Numbered from the stretch's first letter, positions 1-8,777 are shown. The stretch: 64,000 nucleotides of DNA from Streptomyces sp. B93 (GCF_018070565.1 NZ_JAGPXL010000016.1:100478-164477), one strand, 5' to 3'. The notes: generated by a model from the sequence alone, not told the origin. Program-made: numbers and translations.

Positions 1-545
1 GACAGGTCCATCGAGCGTCCGCCGTGGCGGCGGGCCAGCGCGGCCGACTTCAGCAGGGTGTTGCGCTGCTTGAGGACGCGGTCGTAGTCGGAGCGGACCC
101 CGGCCATGCGCGGGGAGCGGGCGGTGATCAGCTCGTCCAGGAAGCGGCGCCGTTCGCCGGGGTCGCCCTTGACCAGGGCGAGGTCCTCCGGCGCGAACAG
201 CACCGTCCGCACGATGCCCAGGACGTCACGGGGCCTGACCTGCGAGGACCTGTTGATGCGGGCGCGGTTGGCGCGGCCCGGGTTCAGCTCCAGCTCGACG
301 AGTTGCCGGCGCTCGCCCTGCCGCACCTGGGCCCGGATCACCGCGCGCTCGGCGCCCATGCGGACCAGCGGGGCGTCGGAGGAGACGCGGTGGCTGCCGA
401 GGGTGGCGAGGTAGCCGACCGCCTCGACCAGGTTCGTCTTGCCCTGCCCGTTGGGGCCGACGAAGGCCGTGACGCCCGGGTCGAGCGGGACCTCGACCCG
501 GGTGTACGAGCGGAAGTCGGCCAGCGACAGATGCGTGACGTGCAT
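1..545 (-). CDS. recF: RecF recombination/repair ATPase (3' end cut by window)
   Basis: This is the N-terminal part of RecF, the SMC-like ATPase that loads RecA at gapped DNA. Reading leftward from an ATG at 543-545 the protein starts MHVTHLSLADFRSYTRVEV and has the Walker A motif GPNGQGKTNL near residue 30, followed by the FAPEDLALVKG and RRRFLDELI segments typical of RecF. The frame is open to base 1, so the C-terminal half with the signature and Walker B motifs lies outside. It is the last gene seen of the leftward dnaN-gnd-recF group; 73 bases separate it from gnd. Confidence 0.95.
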   Translation of the reverse strand, partial: MHVTHLSLADFRSYTRVEVPLDPGVTAFVGPNGQGKTNLVEAVGYLATLGSHRVSSDAPLVRMGAERAVIRAQVRQGERRQLVELELNPGRANRARINRSSQVRPRDVLGIVRTVLFAPEDLALVKGDPGERRRFLDELITARSPRMAGVRSDYDRVLKQRNTLLKSAALARRHGGRSMDL

Positions 546-570
546 GGTCGTTCGCCGACCTCCCCCGGCG

Positions 571-622
571 TTGTGGACCGCCGAAACGGTCCTGTGGACT
601 ACCCAGCGGTCCTGTGGACTAC
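571..622. repeat. Direct repeat with DnaA-box-like cores between gnd and recF
   Basis: The 16-mer CGGTCCTGTGGACTAC occurs twice, at 587-602 and 607-622, with a period of 20. Each copy contains TGTGGACTA, close to a reversed DnaA box, and a third box-like TTGTGGACC lies at 571-579. The second copy runs into the gnd stop codon. This may be DnaA-responsive control of recF or an outlying part of the origin box array; function is inferred only. Confidence 0.45.
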
Positions 623-1494
623 TTCTTCTCGACCGCGTGGCCGCCGAACTGGTTGCGCAGCGCGGCGATCATCTTCATCTGCGGCGAGTCCTCCTGGCGC
701 GAGGCGAACCGCGCGAAGAGGGAGGCCGTGATCGCGGGCAGCGGCACGGCGTTGTCGATGGCGGCCTCCACGGTCCACCGGCCCTCGCCGGAGTCCTGTG
801 CGTAACCGCGCAGCTTGTCCAGGTGCTCGTCCTCGTCGAGGGCGTTGACGGCCAGGTCCAGCAGCCAGGACCGGATGACCGTGCCCTCCTGCCAGGACCG
901 GAAGACCTCGCGGACGTCCGTCACCGAGTCGACCTTCTCCAGCAGCTCCCAGCCCTCGGCGTAGGCCTGCATCATGGCGTACTCGATGCCGTTGTGGACC
1001 ATCTTCGCGAAGTGGCCCGCGCCGACCTTGCCCGCGTGGACGGAGCCGAAGTCGCCCTCCGGCTTCAGGGCGTCGAAGACCGGCTGCACCTTGGCGACGT
1101 TCTCCGCGTCGCCGCCGTACATCAGCGCGTAGCCGTTCTCCAGGCCCCAGACGCCGCCGGAGACACCGCAGTCGACGAAGCCGATGCCCTTGGCGGCCAG
1201 CTCGGCGGCGTGCCTCTCGTCGTCCGTCCAGCGCGAGTTGCCGCCGTCCACGACCACGTCACCGGGCTCGAGCAGCTGGGCGAGCTGGTCGATCGTGTTC
1301 TGGGTGGGCTCGCCCGCCGGGACCATCACCCACACCACGCGCGGGCCGCTGAGCTTGCCCACAAGCTCTTCCAGGCTGTGGACATCGGCGAGATCCGCGT
1401 TGCGGTCGTATCCGATGACGGTGTGGCCCGCGCGGCGGATCCGCTCGCGCATGTTGCCGCCCATCTTGCCGAGGCCGACGAGACCGAGCTCCAT
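619..1494 (-). CDS. gnd: 6-phosphogluconate dehydrogenase, short (decarboxylating) type
   Basis: The 291-residue protein begins MELGLVGLGKMGGNM, a Rossmann GxGxMG nucleotide-binding motif, and has the GGNSRW/DCGVSGGVWG substrate-binding stretch of 6-phosphogluconate dehydrogenases and the KMVHNGIEYAMMQ catalytic region. It oxidises 6-phosphogluconate to ribulose 5-phosphate and CO2 in the pentose phosphate pathway. At about 290 residues it belongs to the short class rather than the 470-residue class. Position between dnaN and recF is the usual one in streptomycetes. The start ATG at 1492-1494 lies about 170 bases downstream of the end of dnaN. Confidence 0.93.
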   Translation of the reverse strand: MELGLVGLGKMGGNMRERIRRAGHTVIGYDRNADLADVHSLEELVGKLSGPRVVWVMVPAGEPTQNTIDQLAQLLEPGDVVVDGGNSRWTDDERHAAELAAKGIGFVDCGVSGGVWGLENGYALMYGGDAENVAKVQPVFDALKPEGDFGSVHAGKVGAGHFAKMVHNGIEYAMMQAYAEGWELLEKVDSVTDVREVFRSWQEGTVIRSWLLDLAVNALDEDEHLDKLRGYAQDSGEGRWTVEAAIDNAVPLPAITASLFARFASRQEDSPQMKMIAALRNQFGGHAVEKK

Positions 1495-1665
1495 CAGTTG
1501 TGTTCCTTAAGGTTCGCGAGGTGGCGTTACGGCCGTCCGTGCCGCGGGATTGCCCCGCGGCACGTTCGTACCCGTGTCCGAGCCTAAACCCGGACGCTCG
1601 CGCACACCTGTGGGCATACGCGCTCATACGTACGCCCCTACCTGCGGCTTCTCGCCGAGGCGCGG

Positions 1666-2796
1666 TCAGCCGCTGAGCCGGACCGGCATGATCAGGTACT
1701 TGTAGGCGTCGTCCGCCTCGGCGTCCAGCGCGGGCTTGCCGCTCAGCAGCGCGGGCTTGGTGGACGTGGTGAAGGACAGCTGGGCCACCGGGGAGTCGAT
1801 CGCGCTCAGACCGTCCAGCAGGAACGTCGGGTTGAAGGCGATCGAGATGTCGTCGCCCTCCAGCTGCGCGTCGACCCTCTCCACAGCCTGTGCGTCGTCG
1901 CTGGAACCGGCCTCCAGGATGAGCACGCCCTGCTCGAAGCTCAGCCGCACCGGGGTGTTGCGCTCGGCGACCAGGGCCACGCGCTTGACGGCCTCCACGA
2001 AGGGGGCGGTCTCGATGACGGCGACGCTGTTGAACTCCGTCGGGAACAGCGTGCGGTACTTCGGGAGGTCGCCCTCCAGCAGGCGGGTCGTCGTCCGGCG
2101 ACCGGCGCCCTCGAAGCCGATCAGGCCCTCGCCCGCGCCCGAGCCGGACAGCGCGAGCGTCACGCTGTCACCGCTGGTGAGCGCCTTGGCGGTGTCCAGG
2201 AGCGTCTTGGCGGGCACCAGGGCGACCGCGGAGGCGTCCGGGTTCTCCGGCTTCCACAGGAACTCGCGGACCGCGAAGCGGTAGCGGTCGGTGGAGGCCA
2301 GCGTGACCGTGTCGCCCTCGATCTCGATGCGGACACCCGTGAGGACGGGGAGCGTGTCGTCGCGGCCGGCGGCGATGGCGACCTGCTGCACGGCGGAGGC
2401 GAAGACCTCGCCGGGGACCGTGCCGGTGGCGTTGGGCATCTGCGGCAGCGCCGGGTACTCCTCCACAGGCAGGGTGTGGAGGGTGAAGCGGGAGGAGCCG
2501 CAGACCACGGTCGCCCGTACACCGTCTGTGGAGATCTCCACGGGCCGGTTGGGGAGGGCGCGCGAGATGTCCGCCAGCAGACGGCCGGAGACGAGGACCG
2601 TGCCCTCCTCCTCGACCTCCGCCTCGACGCTCACCCGCGCGGAGACCTCGTAGTCGAAGCTGGACAGGCTCAGCTGGCCGTCCTCGGCCTTGAGGAGCAG
2701 GCCGGCGAGCACAGGCGCCGGCGGACGGGCCGGGAGGCTGCGCGCCGCCCAGGCCACTGCCTCCGCGAGTACGTCGCGTTCCACCCGGATCTTCAC
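1666..2796 (-). CDS. dnaN: DNA polymerase III beta sliding clamp
   Basis: The 376-residue protein is the ring-shaped processivity clamp that tethers replicative polymerase to DNA. The start chosen is GTG at 2794-2796 (VKIRVERDVLAEAV), with an SD-like AGGAGGCGG about 8 bases before it; the open frame continues upstream into origin DNA, but that part has no clamp similarity. Clamp features include LPARPPAPVLAGLLL near the N-terminus, DTLPVLTGVRIE in the middle domain and the C-terminal YKYLIMPVRLSG, the conserved clamp ending. It is first in the leftward dnaN-gnd-recF group and borders oriC. Confidence 0.97.
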   Translation of the reverse strand: MKIRVERDVLAEAVAWAARSLPARPPAPVLAGLLLKAEDGQLSLSSFDYEVSARVSVEAEVEEEGTVLVSGRLLADISRALPNRPVEISTDGVRATVVCGSSRFTLHTLPVEEYPALPQMPNATGTVPGEVFASAVQQVAIAAGRDDTLPVLTGVRIEIEGDTVTLASTDRYRFAVREFLWKPENPDASAVALVPAKTLLDTAKALTSGDSVTLALSGSGAGEGLIGFEGAGRRTTTRLLEGDLPKYRTLFPTEFNSVAVIETAPFVEAVKRVALVAERNTPVRLSFEQGVLILEAGSSDDAQAVERVDAQLEGDDISIAFNPTFLLDGLSAIDSPVAQLSFTTSTKPALLSGKPALDAEADDAYKYLIMPVRLSG

Positions 2797-2929
2797 GGTT
2801 AGCCGCCTCCTGCTGTTGCCGGCGCTTCTCGCCCTGCTTCGCTTCGTCGTCTGTCTCGGTGTCGCGGGCCCCTGGGACGGGAAGGACACCGGGAACAGTC
2901 TGACGCACGGCACTGACAGTAGGTGCCTC

Positions 2930-3530
2930 TCGGGGTCAAGTCGTGACGAGGGGCAGCCGGGCGCCGAGAGGCGAGTTGTGCACAGGTCCCGCTTCGAAAC
3001 GAATTCCCAGCTCTCTCTAGTTGGGAGTAGTAGTAGGGCCTGTGGATACCGTGGATAACTTCGTTTCCGCAGCTCAGAGGCGGAATTTTGTCCACCGGGC
3101 CTGTGGGTGGAGGCCGTGGACAACCTGGCCCCGCTGTGGAGAACGGAAAGTTCTGCACACCCCGTGCACAGGCCGGGGCGAGTTCTCCCCAGCGCCGTCC
3201 CCAGCTTTACCCACCTTTCCCACAGCCCAACCTGGCACCTTTGTGTGACGCGCTTCACTCGACGCGGTGAGCGCGTGCGTCATGTTGCCGAACAGTGGAC
3301 AGAGCTGTGGAGAAGCCGGGGATCGCTGGGGACAATCGTCCTCAGCCTGTGGGTTGCCCGTGGACAACTCCGTGCACAGCTTGTGGATCACCGATTCGTC
3401 CACAGGGTGTGGAGATCCTTCGTCCACCAATCCACAACCACTTGACCTGGTCTGATGGTCCTTCAACAGGCTCGCCTGTGGATACGGTCTGGACAACTCG
3501 GCGGTCCCCAGGATGTGGACGGCAGAAAGT
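2930..3530. other. oriC: Chromosomal replication origin oriC with DnaA-box array
   Basis: The non-coding stretch between dnaN and dnaA (2797-3700) is packed with 9-mers close to TTGTCCACA in both orientations. Clear ones are at 2976, 3041, 3050, 3088, 3115, 3135, 3306, 3327, 3359, 3382, 3396, 3408, 3420, 3478, 3488 and 3514, plus weaker ones such as 3151 and 3294. The closest matches include TTGTCCACC at 3088, CGTGGACAA at 3115 and 3359, and TCGTCCACA at 3396. Streptomyces origins are known to carry about nineteen boxes between these two genes, so count and position fit. Boundaries are approximate; no gene is seen inside. Confidence 0.93.
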
Positions 3531-3622
3531 CACCGAATCTGTGGAGGGCGGCCGTAACCCGGCGCGAATTCGAACACCGGGTGGCGGGTCGTCGACGACG
3601 ACAGAAGCCGCGGGAACGGCGA

Positions 3623-3655
3623 AGGGCGCCCCCGGATGTCCTCCGAGGGCGCCCT
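3623..3655 (-). terminator. Hairpin terminator after dnaA
   Basis: Arms at 3623-3636 and 3642-3655 pair over 14 bases with one mismatch (core AGGGCGCCC/GGGCGCCCT) around a 5-base loop. It lies about 45 bases beyond the dnaA stop, between dnaA and the origin. There is no long U-tract, as is common for streptomycete terminators. Confidence 0.7.
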
Positions 3656-3700
3656 GGACGCCGTAGGGACGGCGTACGAGCGACGTACGAGTGCCGCGCT

Positions 3701-5608
3701 TCAGCCGTTCTTGATGCGGTTCGTCAACTCCGTCACCTGGTTGTAGATCGAGCGCCGCTCGGCCATCAGATTGCGGATCTTGCGGTCGGCGTGCATCACC
3801 GTCGTGTGGTCCCGGCCGCCGAACAGCGCGCCGATCTTCGGCAGCGACAGGTCCGTCAGCTCACGGCACAGATACATGGCGATCTGGCGGGCCGTGACGA
3901 GCTGGCGCCCGCGCGAGCTGCCGCACAGATCCTCCACCGTGAGGCCGAAGTAGTCCGCGGTGGCGCTCATGATGGCCGTCGAGGTGATCTCCGGCGTCGC
4001 GTCCTCGCCGCCGGGGATCAGGTCCTTCAGGACGATCTCCGTCAGACCGAGGTCCACCGGCTGCCGGTTGAGCGACGCGAACGCCGTCACCCGGATCAGC
4101 GCGCCCTCCAGCTCACGGATGTTGCGCGAGATCCGGGAGGCGATGAACTCCAGCACCTCGGGCGGGGCGTTGAGCTGCTCCTGCACCGCCTTTTTGCGCA
4201 GGATCGCGATGCGCGTCTCCAGCTCCGGCGGCTGGACGTCGGTGATCAGGCCCCACTCGAAACGGTTCCTCAGCCTGTCCTCCAGCGTGACCAGCTGCTT
4301 CGGCGGCCGGTCGCTGGAGAGCACGATCTGCTTGTTGGCGTTGTGGAGCGTGTTGAAGGTGTGGAAGAACTCCTCCTGCGTCGATTCCTTGTCCGCAAGG
4401 AACTGGATGTCGTCGACGAGCAGGATGTCCATCTCGCGGTAGCGCTTGCGGAAGCTGTCGCCCTTGCCGTCGCGGATGGAGTTGATGAACTCGTTGGTGA
4501 ACTCCTCCGAGCTGACGTACCGCACGCGCGTGCCGGGGTACAGGCTCCGCGCGTAGTGCCCGATCGCGTGCAACAGGTGCGTCTTGCCGAGCCCCGACTC
4601 GCCGTAGATGAACAGCGGGTTGTACGCCTTCGCGGGCGCCTCGGCGACGGCCACCGCGGCCGCGTGGGCGAACCGGTTCGAGGCGCCGATGACGAACGTG
4701 TCGAAGAGGTACTTCGGGTTCAGGCGCGCGGTCGGCTCACCGGGCCCGGCCGCGGGGGCCGGCTGCGCGGCCAGCGGGCCGGGGGCGCCGCTGGAGGCGG
4801 GCAGCGAGGAGCCGACCGGACCGCCGCGGTGCACATGCCCCGAACCGGCGGGCGGCTCGGGCAGCTCCCGGCGGCCGTCGCGCTGGTCGTAGTCGCCGCG
4901 CGACGGCTCGTACTCGGAGCGCTGCTGCTCGTAGGAGGGACGATCCACAGGCTGTGGGCGGTAGTCCTGCGAGCCATAGGCGTCCTGTGCGCCGTACGAG
5001 TCCGGTGTTCGGTACGAGTCCTGCGAGCCGTAGGTGTCGGGTGAGCCGTACGACTCCTGCGGCGGCGACGCGTACGGGTCCCGCTCGGGGAAGCCGAGGC
5101 GCTGTTGCTGCCAGCCGTAGTCGTCCTGTCCCTGCCGGGGCCAGGCGCCAGGCTCGGGGCGCTGGTACTCGGAGGGGTAGGCCGGGCGGGCGGTCGGAAG
5201 CTGGTCGGCCGGGCGCTGGTCGCCGCGGTGGCGGCCGTAGCCGTCGTACGGGCCGGACGGCAGCTCCGGCTCCTCGTACTGCGGCTGGGACTGCGGCTTG
5301 GGCTGGGACGTCGGCGGGGCCGGGGGCTCGCCCGCGGAGTCGTCGACGGTGATCGCGATCCGGATCGGGCGGCCGCACTCACGGCTCAGCGTCTCGCTGA
5401 CGACCGGCGCCAGACGCCCCTCCAGTACGCCCTTCGCGAATTCGTTCGGTACGGCGAGCAGGGCCGTGTCCGCGACCAGCGCCAACGGCTGACAGCGGCG
5501 GATCCAGTGCTCGTCCTTCACCTCGACACCCTGACCGCGGCCCTCGCCGAGGAGCTGCTCCAGTACTCGTGGCCACACTGCGGCAAGATCGGCAGGTACG
5601 TCAGCCAC
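3701..5608 (-). CDS. dnaA: Chromosomal replication initiator DnaA
   Basis: The 635-residue AAA+ initiator binds the neighbouring DnaA boxes and opens oriC. It starts at GTG 5606-5608 (VADVPADLAAVWPRVLEQLL). Domain I is about residues 1-90. A long Pro/Tyr/Gln-rich domain II follows to about residue 295, much longer than in most bacteria, with degenerate repeats such as YGSQDSY, YGAQDAY and YGSQDY. The AAA+ core has Walker A GESGLGKTH, Walker B ILLVDDIQFL and sensor SSDRPP. Domain IV carries the box-recognition helix GGRDHTTVMHADRKI. The extended linker is typical of Streptomyces DnaA. DnaA-box-like sites in its upstream region suggest autoregulation. Confidence 0.98.
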   Translation of the reverse strand: MADVPADLAAVWPRVLEQLLGEGRGQGVEVKDEHWIRRCQPLALVADTALLAVPNEFAKGVLEGRLAPVVSETLSRECGRPIRIAITVDDSAGEPPAPPTSQPKPQSQPQYEEPELPSGPYDGYGRHRGDQRPADQLPTARPAYPSEYQRPEPGAWPRQGQDDYGWQQQRLGFPERDPYASPPQESYGSPDTYGSQDSYRTPDSYGAQDAYGSQDYRPQPVDRPSYEQQRSEYEPSRGDYDQRDGRRELPEPPAGSGHVHRGGPVGSSLPASSGAPGPLAAQPAPAAGPGEPTARLNPKYLFDTFVIGASNRFAHAAAVAVAEAPAKAYNPLFIYGESGLGKTHLLHAIGHYARSLYPGTRVRYVSSEEFTNEFINSIRDGKGDSFRKRYREMDILLVDDIQFLADKESTQEEFFHTFNTLHNANKQIVLSSDRPPKQLVTLEDRLRNRFEWGLITDVQPPELETRIAILRKKAVQEQLNAPPEVLEFIASRISRNIRELEGALIRVTAFASLNRQPVDLGLTEIVLKDLIPGGEDATPEITSTAIMSATADYFGLTVEDLCGSSRGRQLVTARQIAMYLCRELTDLSLPKIGALFGGRDHTTVMHADRKIRNLMAERRSIYNQVTELTNRIKNG

Positions 5609-6003
5609 AGGGCACGCTCTCTCATAGATCCCACGAACGTGTGGTTCCTGGGACGGGTCGGGATGTAAATCGGGTGGGCTGGGGACAAGGGAACGAATCG
5701 GAGTTCAGCCACGGTAGTCAGGGCGACCGGTGCGGTTCAAGTTGTTGTCCCCAGGCTGTGGATAGTGTCTCCCGGCGACCGCTGGTTTGACCGAATGGCG
5801 CAGCCGCGCGTACCGTAACCAGGTCGAGTTGTCGATGGCTGCTGCCGCCTGCCTCCGATGGGCACAGATCACATCTCCGTGAAACGCGGAGTAGTCGGTG
5901 ATCGGAAAGCGGTGCACTCGGGCGTAACGCGAGCTACTCGTGGGCGCACGGTGACAGCCAGGACGGCACCCCGCCAACCCCGATTTCTTTCTGGAGCCCC
6001 CGA
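5609..6003. promoter_or_regulatory. Divergent dnaA / rpmH promoter region
   Basis: This 395-base non-coding region separates leftward dnaA from rightward rpmH. It contains DnaA-box-like TTGTCCCCA at about 5744 and TGTGGATAG at 5757, placed upstream of dnaA as expected for autorepression. The AG-rich GGGGACAAGG near 5684 is another weak match. Promoters for both genes must lie here, but I could not assign -35/-10 elements with confidence. No gene is seen. Confidence 0.6.
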
Positions 6004-6141
6004 GTGAGCAAGCGCACCTTCCAGCCGAACAACCGTCGTCGCGCGAAGACCCACGGCTTCCGGCTGCGTATGCGCACCCGTGCCGGCCGCGCGATTCTCG
6101 CGTCCCGCCGCAGCAAGGGTCGCGCCCGTCTGTCCGCCTGA
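6004..6141 (+). CDS. rpmH: 50S ribosomal protein L34 (bL34)
   Basis: A 45-codon gene from GTG 6004 reads VSKRTFQPNNRRRAKTHGF and then RLRMRTRAGRAILASRRSKG, ending RARLSA. This is the near-invariant, strongly basic L34 sequence (KRTFQPNNRRRAKTHGFR). It is a structural protein of the large ribosomal subunit. The length of 45 residues is exactly typical. It opens the conserved rpmH-rnpA-yidD-yidC-jag-rsmG cluster; rnpA begins 21 bases after its stop. Confidence 0.97.
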   Translation: MSKRTFQPNNRRRAKTHGFRLRMRTRAGRAILASRRSKGRARLSA

Positions 6142-6162
6142 TCCCGGTCAGGTCATGACGTC

Positions 6163-6534
6163 GTGCTGCCCACCGAGAACCGGCTGAGGCGGCGCGAGGA
6201 CTTCGCGACCGCGGTACGGCGAGGACGCAGGGCTGGACGCCCTCTCCTCGTCGTCCACCTTCGAAGCGGTGCCACGGACCCGCACGCGCCTGGGGAGAGC
6301 GCTCCCCCGACGCGTGCGGGTTTCGTCGTCAGCAAGGCGGTGGGAGGCGCGGTCGTGCGGAACAAGGTCAAGCGCAGACTGCGTCACCTGATGCGCGAGC
6401 GAGTGACCGACCTGCCCCCCGGTAGCCTGGTAGTCGTACGGGCGCTGCCCGGGGCGGGCGACGCCGACCATGCACAGCTGGCCCGAGACCTGGATGCCGC
6501 GCTTCAGCGGCTGCTGGGAGGGGGCGCGCGATGA
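6163..6534 (+). CDS. rnpA: Ribonuclease P protein component
   Basis: The 123-residue basic protein is the cofactor of the RNase P ribozyme, which matures tRNA 5' ends. It begins MLPTENRLRRREDFATAVRRG (GTG start at 6163) and contains the signature NKVKRRLRHLMRE, the RNR-type RNA-binding motif, around residues 67-79. Length and position directly after rpmH are typical. Its last codons overlap the start of yidD (ATGA at 6531-6534), indicating translational coupling. Confidence 0.95.
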   Translation: MLPTENRLRRREDFATAVRRGRRAGRPLLVVHLRSGATDPHAPGESAPPTRAGFVVSKAVGGAVVRNKVKRRLRHLMRERVTDLPPGSLVVVRALPGAGDADHAQLARDLDAALQRLLGGGAR

Positions 6535-6893
6535 AGTACCCGCTGTTGGCGCTCATCAAGCTCTACCAGTGGACCATCAGCCCACTGCTCGGGCCCGTGT
6601 GCAAGTACTACCCGTCGTGTTCCCACTACGGCTACACGGCCATCGACCGGCACGGTGCGATCAAGGGCACGGCGCTCACCGCCTGGCGCATCCTCCGGTG
6701 CAATCCGTGGTCGCTGGGTGGTGTGGACCATGTCCCGCCGCGCAAGCGCCCGCGGTGGCACGAAATGCTGCGCGGCGCGTGGCGCGCACGCAAGGGCGGG
6801 CCCTCCGCCGCCGACCCGGCCATCGAGGAACAGCATCCTGGGAGTCCTTCGAGCCCGGCCGCAGAGACCTCGTCCCATGCCCAAGGAGCATGA
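6531..6893 (+). CDS. yidD: Membrane protein insertion efficiency factor YidD
   Basis: The 120-residue protein starts MKYPLLALIKLYQWTISPL and carries the signature CKYYPSCSHYGYTAIDRHG with paired cysteines and the CNPWSLGGVDHVP motif of the YidD family. The N-terminal amphipathic helix is thought to associate with the membrane, where YidD helps YidC-dependent insertion. It overlaps rnpA by four bases and ends three bases before yidC. The tail after residue 85 is Pro/Ala/Ser-rich and unlikely to be conserved. Confidence 0.93.
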   Translation: MKYPLLALIKLYQWTISPLLGPVCKYYPSCSHYGYTAIDRHGAIKGTALTAWRILRCNPWSLGGVDHVPPRKRPRWHEMLRGAWRARKGGPSAADPAIEEQHPGSPSSPAAETSSHAQGA

Positions 6894-6896
6894 TTA

Positions 6897-8180
6897 GTGG
6901 ACACGATTGCCAGCCTCTTCAGCTTTATCACCACACCCGTCTCGTGGGTCATCGTCCAGTTCCACAAGCTGTACGGTGCGATCTTCGGCCCTGACACGGG
7001 CTGGGCCTGGGGCCTGTCCATCGTGTCCCTGGTGATCCTCATCCGTATTTGCCTGATCCCGCTCTTCGTGAAGCAGATCAAGGCGACGCGCGCGATGCAG
7101 ACGCTCCAGCCCGAGATGAAGAAGATCCAGGAGCGCTACAAGAACGACAAGCAGCGTCAGTCCGAAGAGATGATGAAGCTGTACAAGGAGACGGGCACCA
7201 ACCCGCTCTCCTCGTGCCTTCCCATCCTGGCGCAGTCCCCGTTCTTCTTCGCCCTGTACCACGTGCTCAACAGCATCGCGTCGAACGACACCATCGGCGT
7301 GATCAACGACCGGCTGCTGGAGAGCGCGCAGAAGGCGCACATCTTCGGCGCTCCGCTGGCCGCGAAGTTCACCGACAGCTCCTCGAAGGTCGAGGCCCTC
7401 GGGTCCTCGATCACCGATGTGCGGATCGTCACCGCGATCATGATCGTGCTGATGTCGCTGTCGCAGTTCTACACGCAGCGCCAGCTGATGACGAAGAACG
7501 TCGACACCACGGTGAAGACGCCGTTCATGCAGCAGCAGAAGATGCTGATGTACGTCTTCCCGATCATCTTCGCCGTCTTCGGCATCAACTTCCCGGTCGG
7601 TGTCCTCGTCTACTGGCTGACCACCAACCTGTGGACCATGGGCCAGCAGATGTACGTCATCCACAACAACCCGACCCCGGGTTCCAAGGCCCAGGCCGCC
7701 TACCTGGAGCGCCTCTACAAGCACGTCACGCACCACAGCAAGGCCCGCAGCCGCCGGGACCGCGCCATCATCAAGGCCATCGTCGCCAAGGGCCGGGACC
7801 GCAACGACTACGAGCGCAAGTTCATCAACGGTCTGAGCAAGGCGGGTCTCGCGGCCCAGACCGACGGCACCGTGGTCAAGAGCGAGAGCGCCGTGGCCGT
7901 CGTGGACGAGGACGGCACCCCCACCAGCACCTCCGCTCCCAAGCGCCAGCAGCCCAAGCGGCAGCCCAAGTCCAAGCGCCAGACCGGTGGTGCCAAGCCC
8001 GCCGGTGGCGCTGAGAAGACCTCGTCCCCCACCTCGCTGAGCAAGTCCGACGAGTCCCAGGACGACAAGCCGTCCGGCTCCGCCGGGAAGTCGGCGCCCA
8101 AGTCCGGCGGCGGCCGAAGCCGAGCCCAGTCCGGTCAGCGCAAGGGCCAGCAGCGGCCCAAGTCCCCGACCAAGAAGTAA
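6897..8180 (+). CDS. yidC: Membrane protein insertase YidC
   Basis: The 427-residue Oxa1/YidC-family insertase places proteins in the cytoplasmic membrane with or without SecYEG. Start is GTG at 6897. Hydrophobic segments include SFITTPVSWVIVQF near the start, WGLSIVSLVILIRICLIPLF, the SSCLPILAQSPFFFALYHVL helix, an IVTAIMIVLMSL helix and the YVFPIIFAVFGINFPVGVLVYW segment. The Arg in ILIRICLIP is in the place of the conserved hydrophilic-groove arginine. A 120-residue Lys/Ser/Gly-rich basic C-terminal tail follows, suited to ribosome binding. It lacks the large periplasmic domain of Gram-negative YidC. Confidence 0.95.
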   Translation: MDTIASLFSFITTPVSWVIVQFHKLYGAIFGPDTGWAWGLSIVSLVILIRICLIPLFVKQIKATRAMQTLQPEMKKIQERYKNDKQRQSEEMMKLYKETGTNPLSSCLPILAQSPFFFALYHVLNSIASNDTIGVINDRLLESAQKAHIFGAPLAAKFTDSSSKVEALGSSITDVRIVTAIMIVLMSLSQFYTQRQLMTKNVDTTVKTPFMQQQKMLMYVFPIIFAVFGINFPVGVLVYWLTTNLWTMGQQMYVIHNNPTPGSKAQAAYLERLYKHVTHHSKARSRRDRAIIKAIVAKGRDRNDYERKFINGLSKAGLAAQTDGTVVKSESAVAVVDEDGTPTSTSAPKRQQPKRQPKSKRQTGGAKPAGGAEKTSSPTSLSKSDESQDDKPSGSAGKSAPKSGGGRSRAQSGQRKGQQRPKSPTKK

Positions 8181-8195
8181 GAAGGAGTCCATCCC

Positions 8196-8711
8196 GTGAC
8201 GGAAGGCACCACCTCCGCCGCTGCTGCCGAGGGCGCAGACACCCTGACCCGCCTGGAGCAGGAGGGCGACATCGCGGCGGACTACCTTGAGGGTCTGCTG
8301 GACATCGCTGACCTCGACGGCGACATCGACATGGATGTCGAGGGCGACCGCGCCTCTGTCTCGATCATCAGCGACGCCGGGAGCCGTGACCTCCAGAAGC
8401 TGGTCGGACGCGACGGTGAGGTGCTGGAGGCGCTCCAGGAGCTGACGCGCCTGGCCGTGCACCGTGAGACCGGTGACCGCAGCCGTCTGATGCTGGACAT
8501 CGCCGGCTACCGGGCGAAGAAGCGCACGGAGCTGTCCGAGCTGGGCGCCAAGGCCGCGGCCGAGGCGAAGAGCAGCGGCGAGCCCGTGAAGATGAAGCCG
8601 ATGACGCCGTTCGAGCGCAAGGTCGTGCACGACGCGGTCAAGGCCGCTGGCCTGCGCAGTGAGTCCGAGGGCGAGGAGCCGCAGCGGTTCGTCGTCGTGC
8701 TGCCCGCCTGA
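8196..8711 (+). CDS. jag: KhpB/Jag RNA-binding protein (KH-R3H)
   Basis: The 171-residue protein has a KH-like domain at about residues 45-105 (DIDMDVEGDRASVSII, then KLVGRDGEVLEALQELTRLA) and a C-terminal R3H region with MKPMTPFERKVVHDAV and SESEGEEPQRFVVV. The short form lacks the N-terminal Jag-N domain found in Firmicutes. KhpB proteins bind RNA and affect cell growth and division. It lies 15 bases after yidC, its standard position, and is followed by a hairpin terminator before rsmG. Confidence 0.9.
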   Translation: MTEGTTSAAAAEGADTLTRLEQEGDIAADYLEGLLDIADLDGDIDMDVEGDRASVSIISDAGSRDLQKLVGRDGEVLEALQELTRLAVHRETGDRSRLMLDIAGYRAKKRTELSELGAKAAAEAKSSGEPVKMKPMTPFERKVVHDAVKAAGLRSESEGEEPQRFVVVLPA

Positions 8712-8750
8712 CCCAGGTCCTGATCTGGTCCCGAGCGGTCCCACATCTCC

Positions 8751-8777
8751 GGCCCCGTCTGTTGCGCAGGCGGGGCC
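8751..8777 (+). terminator. Hairpin terminator between jag and rsmG
   Basis: GGCCCCGTCT at 8751-8760 pairs with AGGCGGGGCC at 8768-8777 with one G-U pair and a short loop, followed by GAACTTTGT. It may attenuate rather than end transcription, because rsmG continues in the same direction 70 bases further on. Confidence 0.65.
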
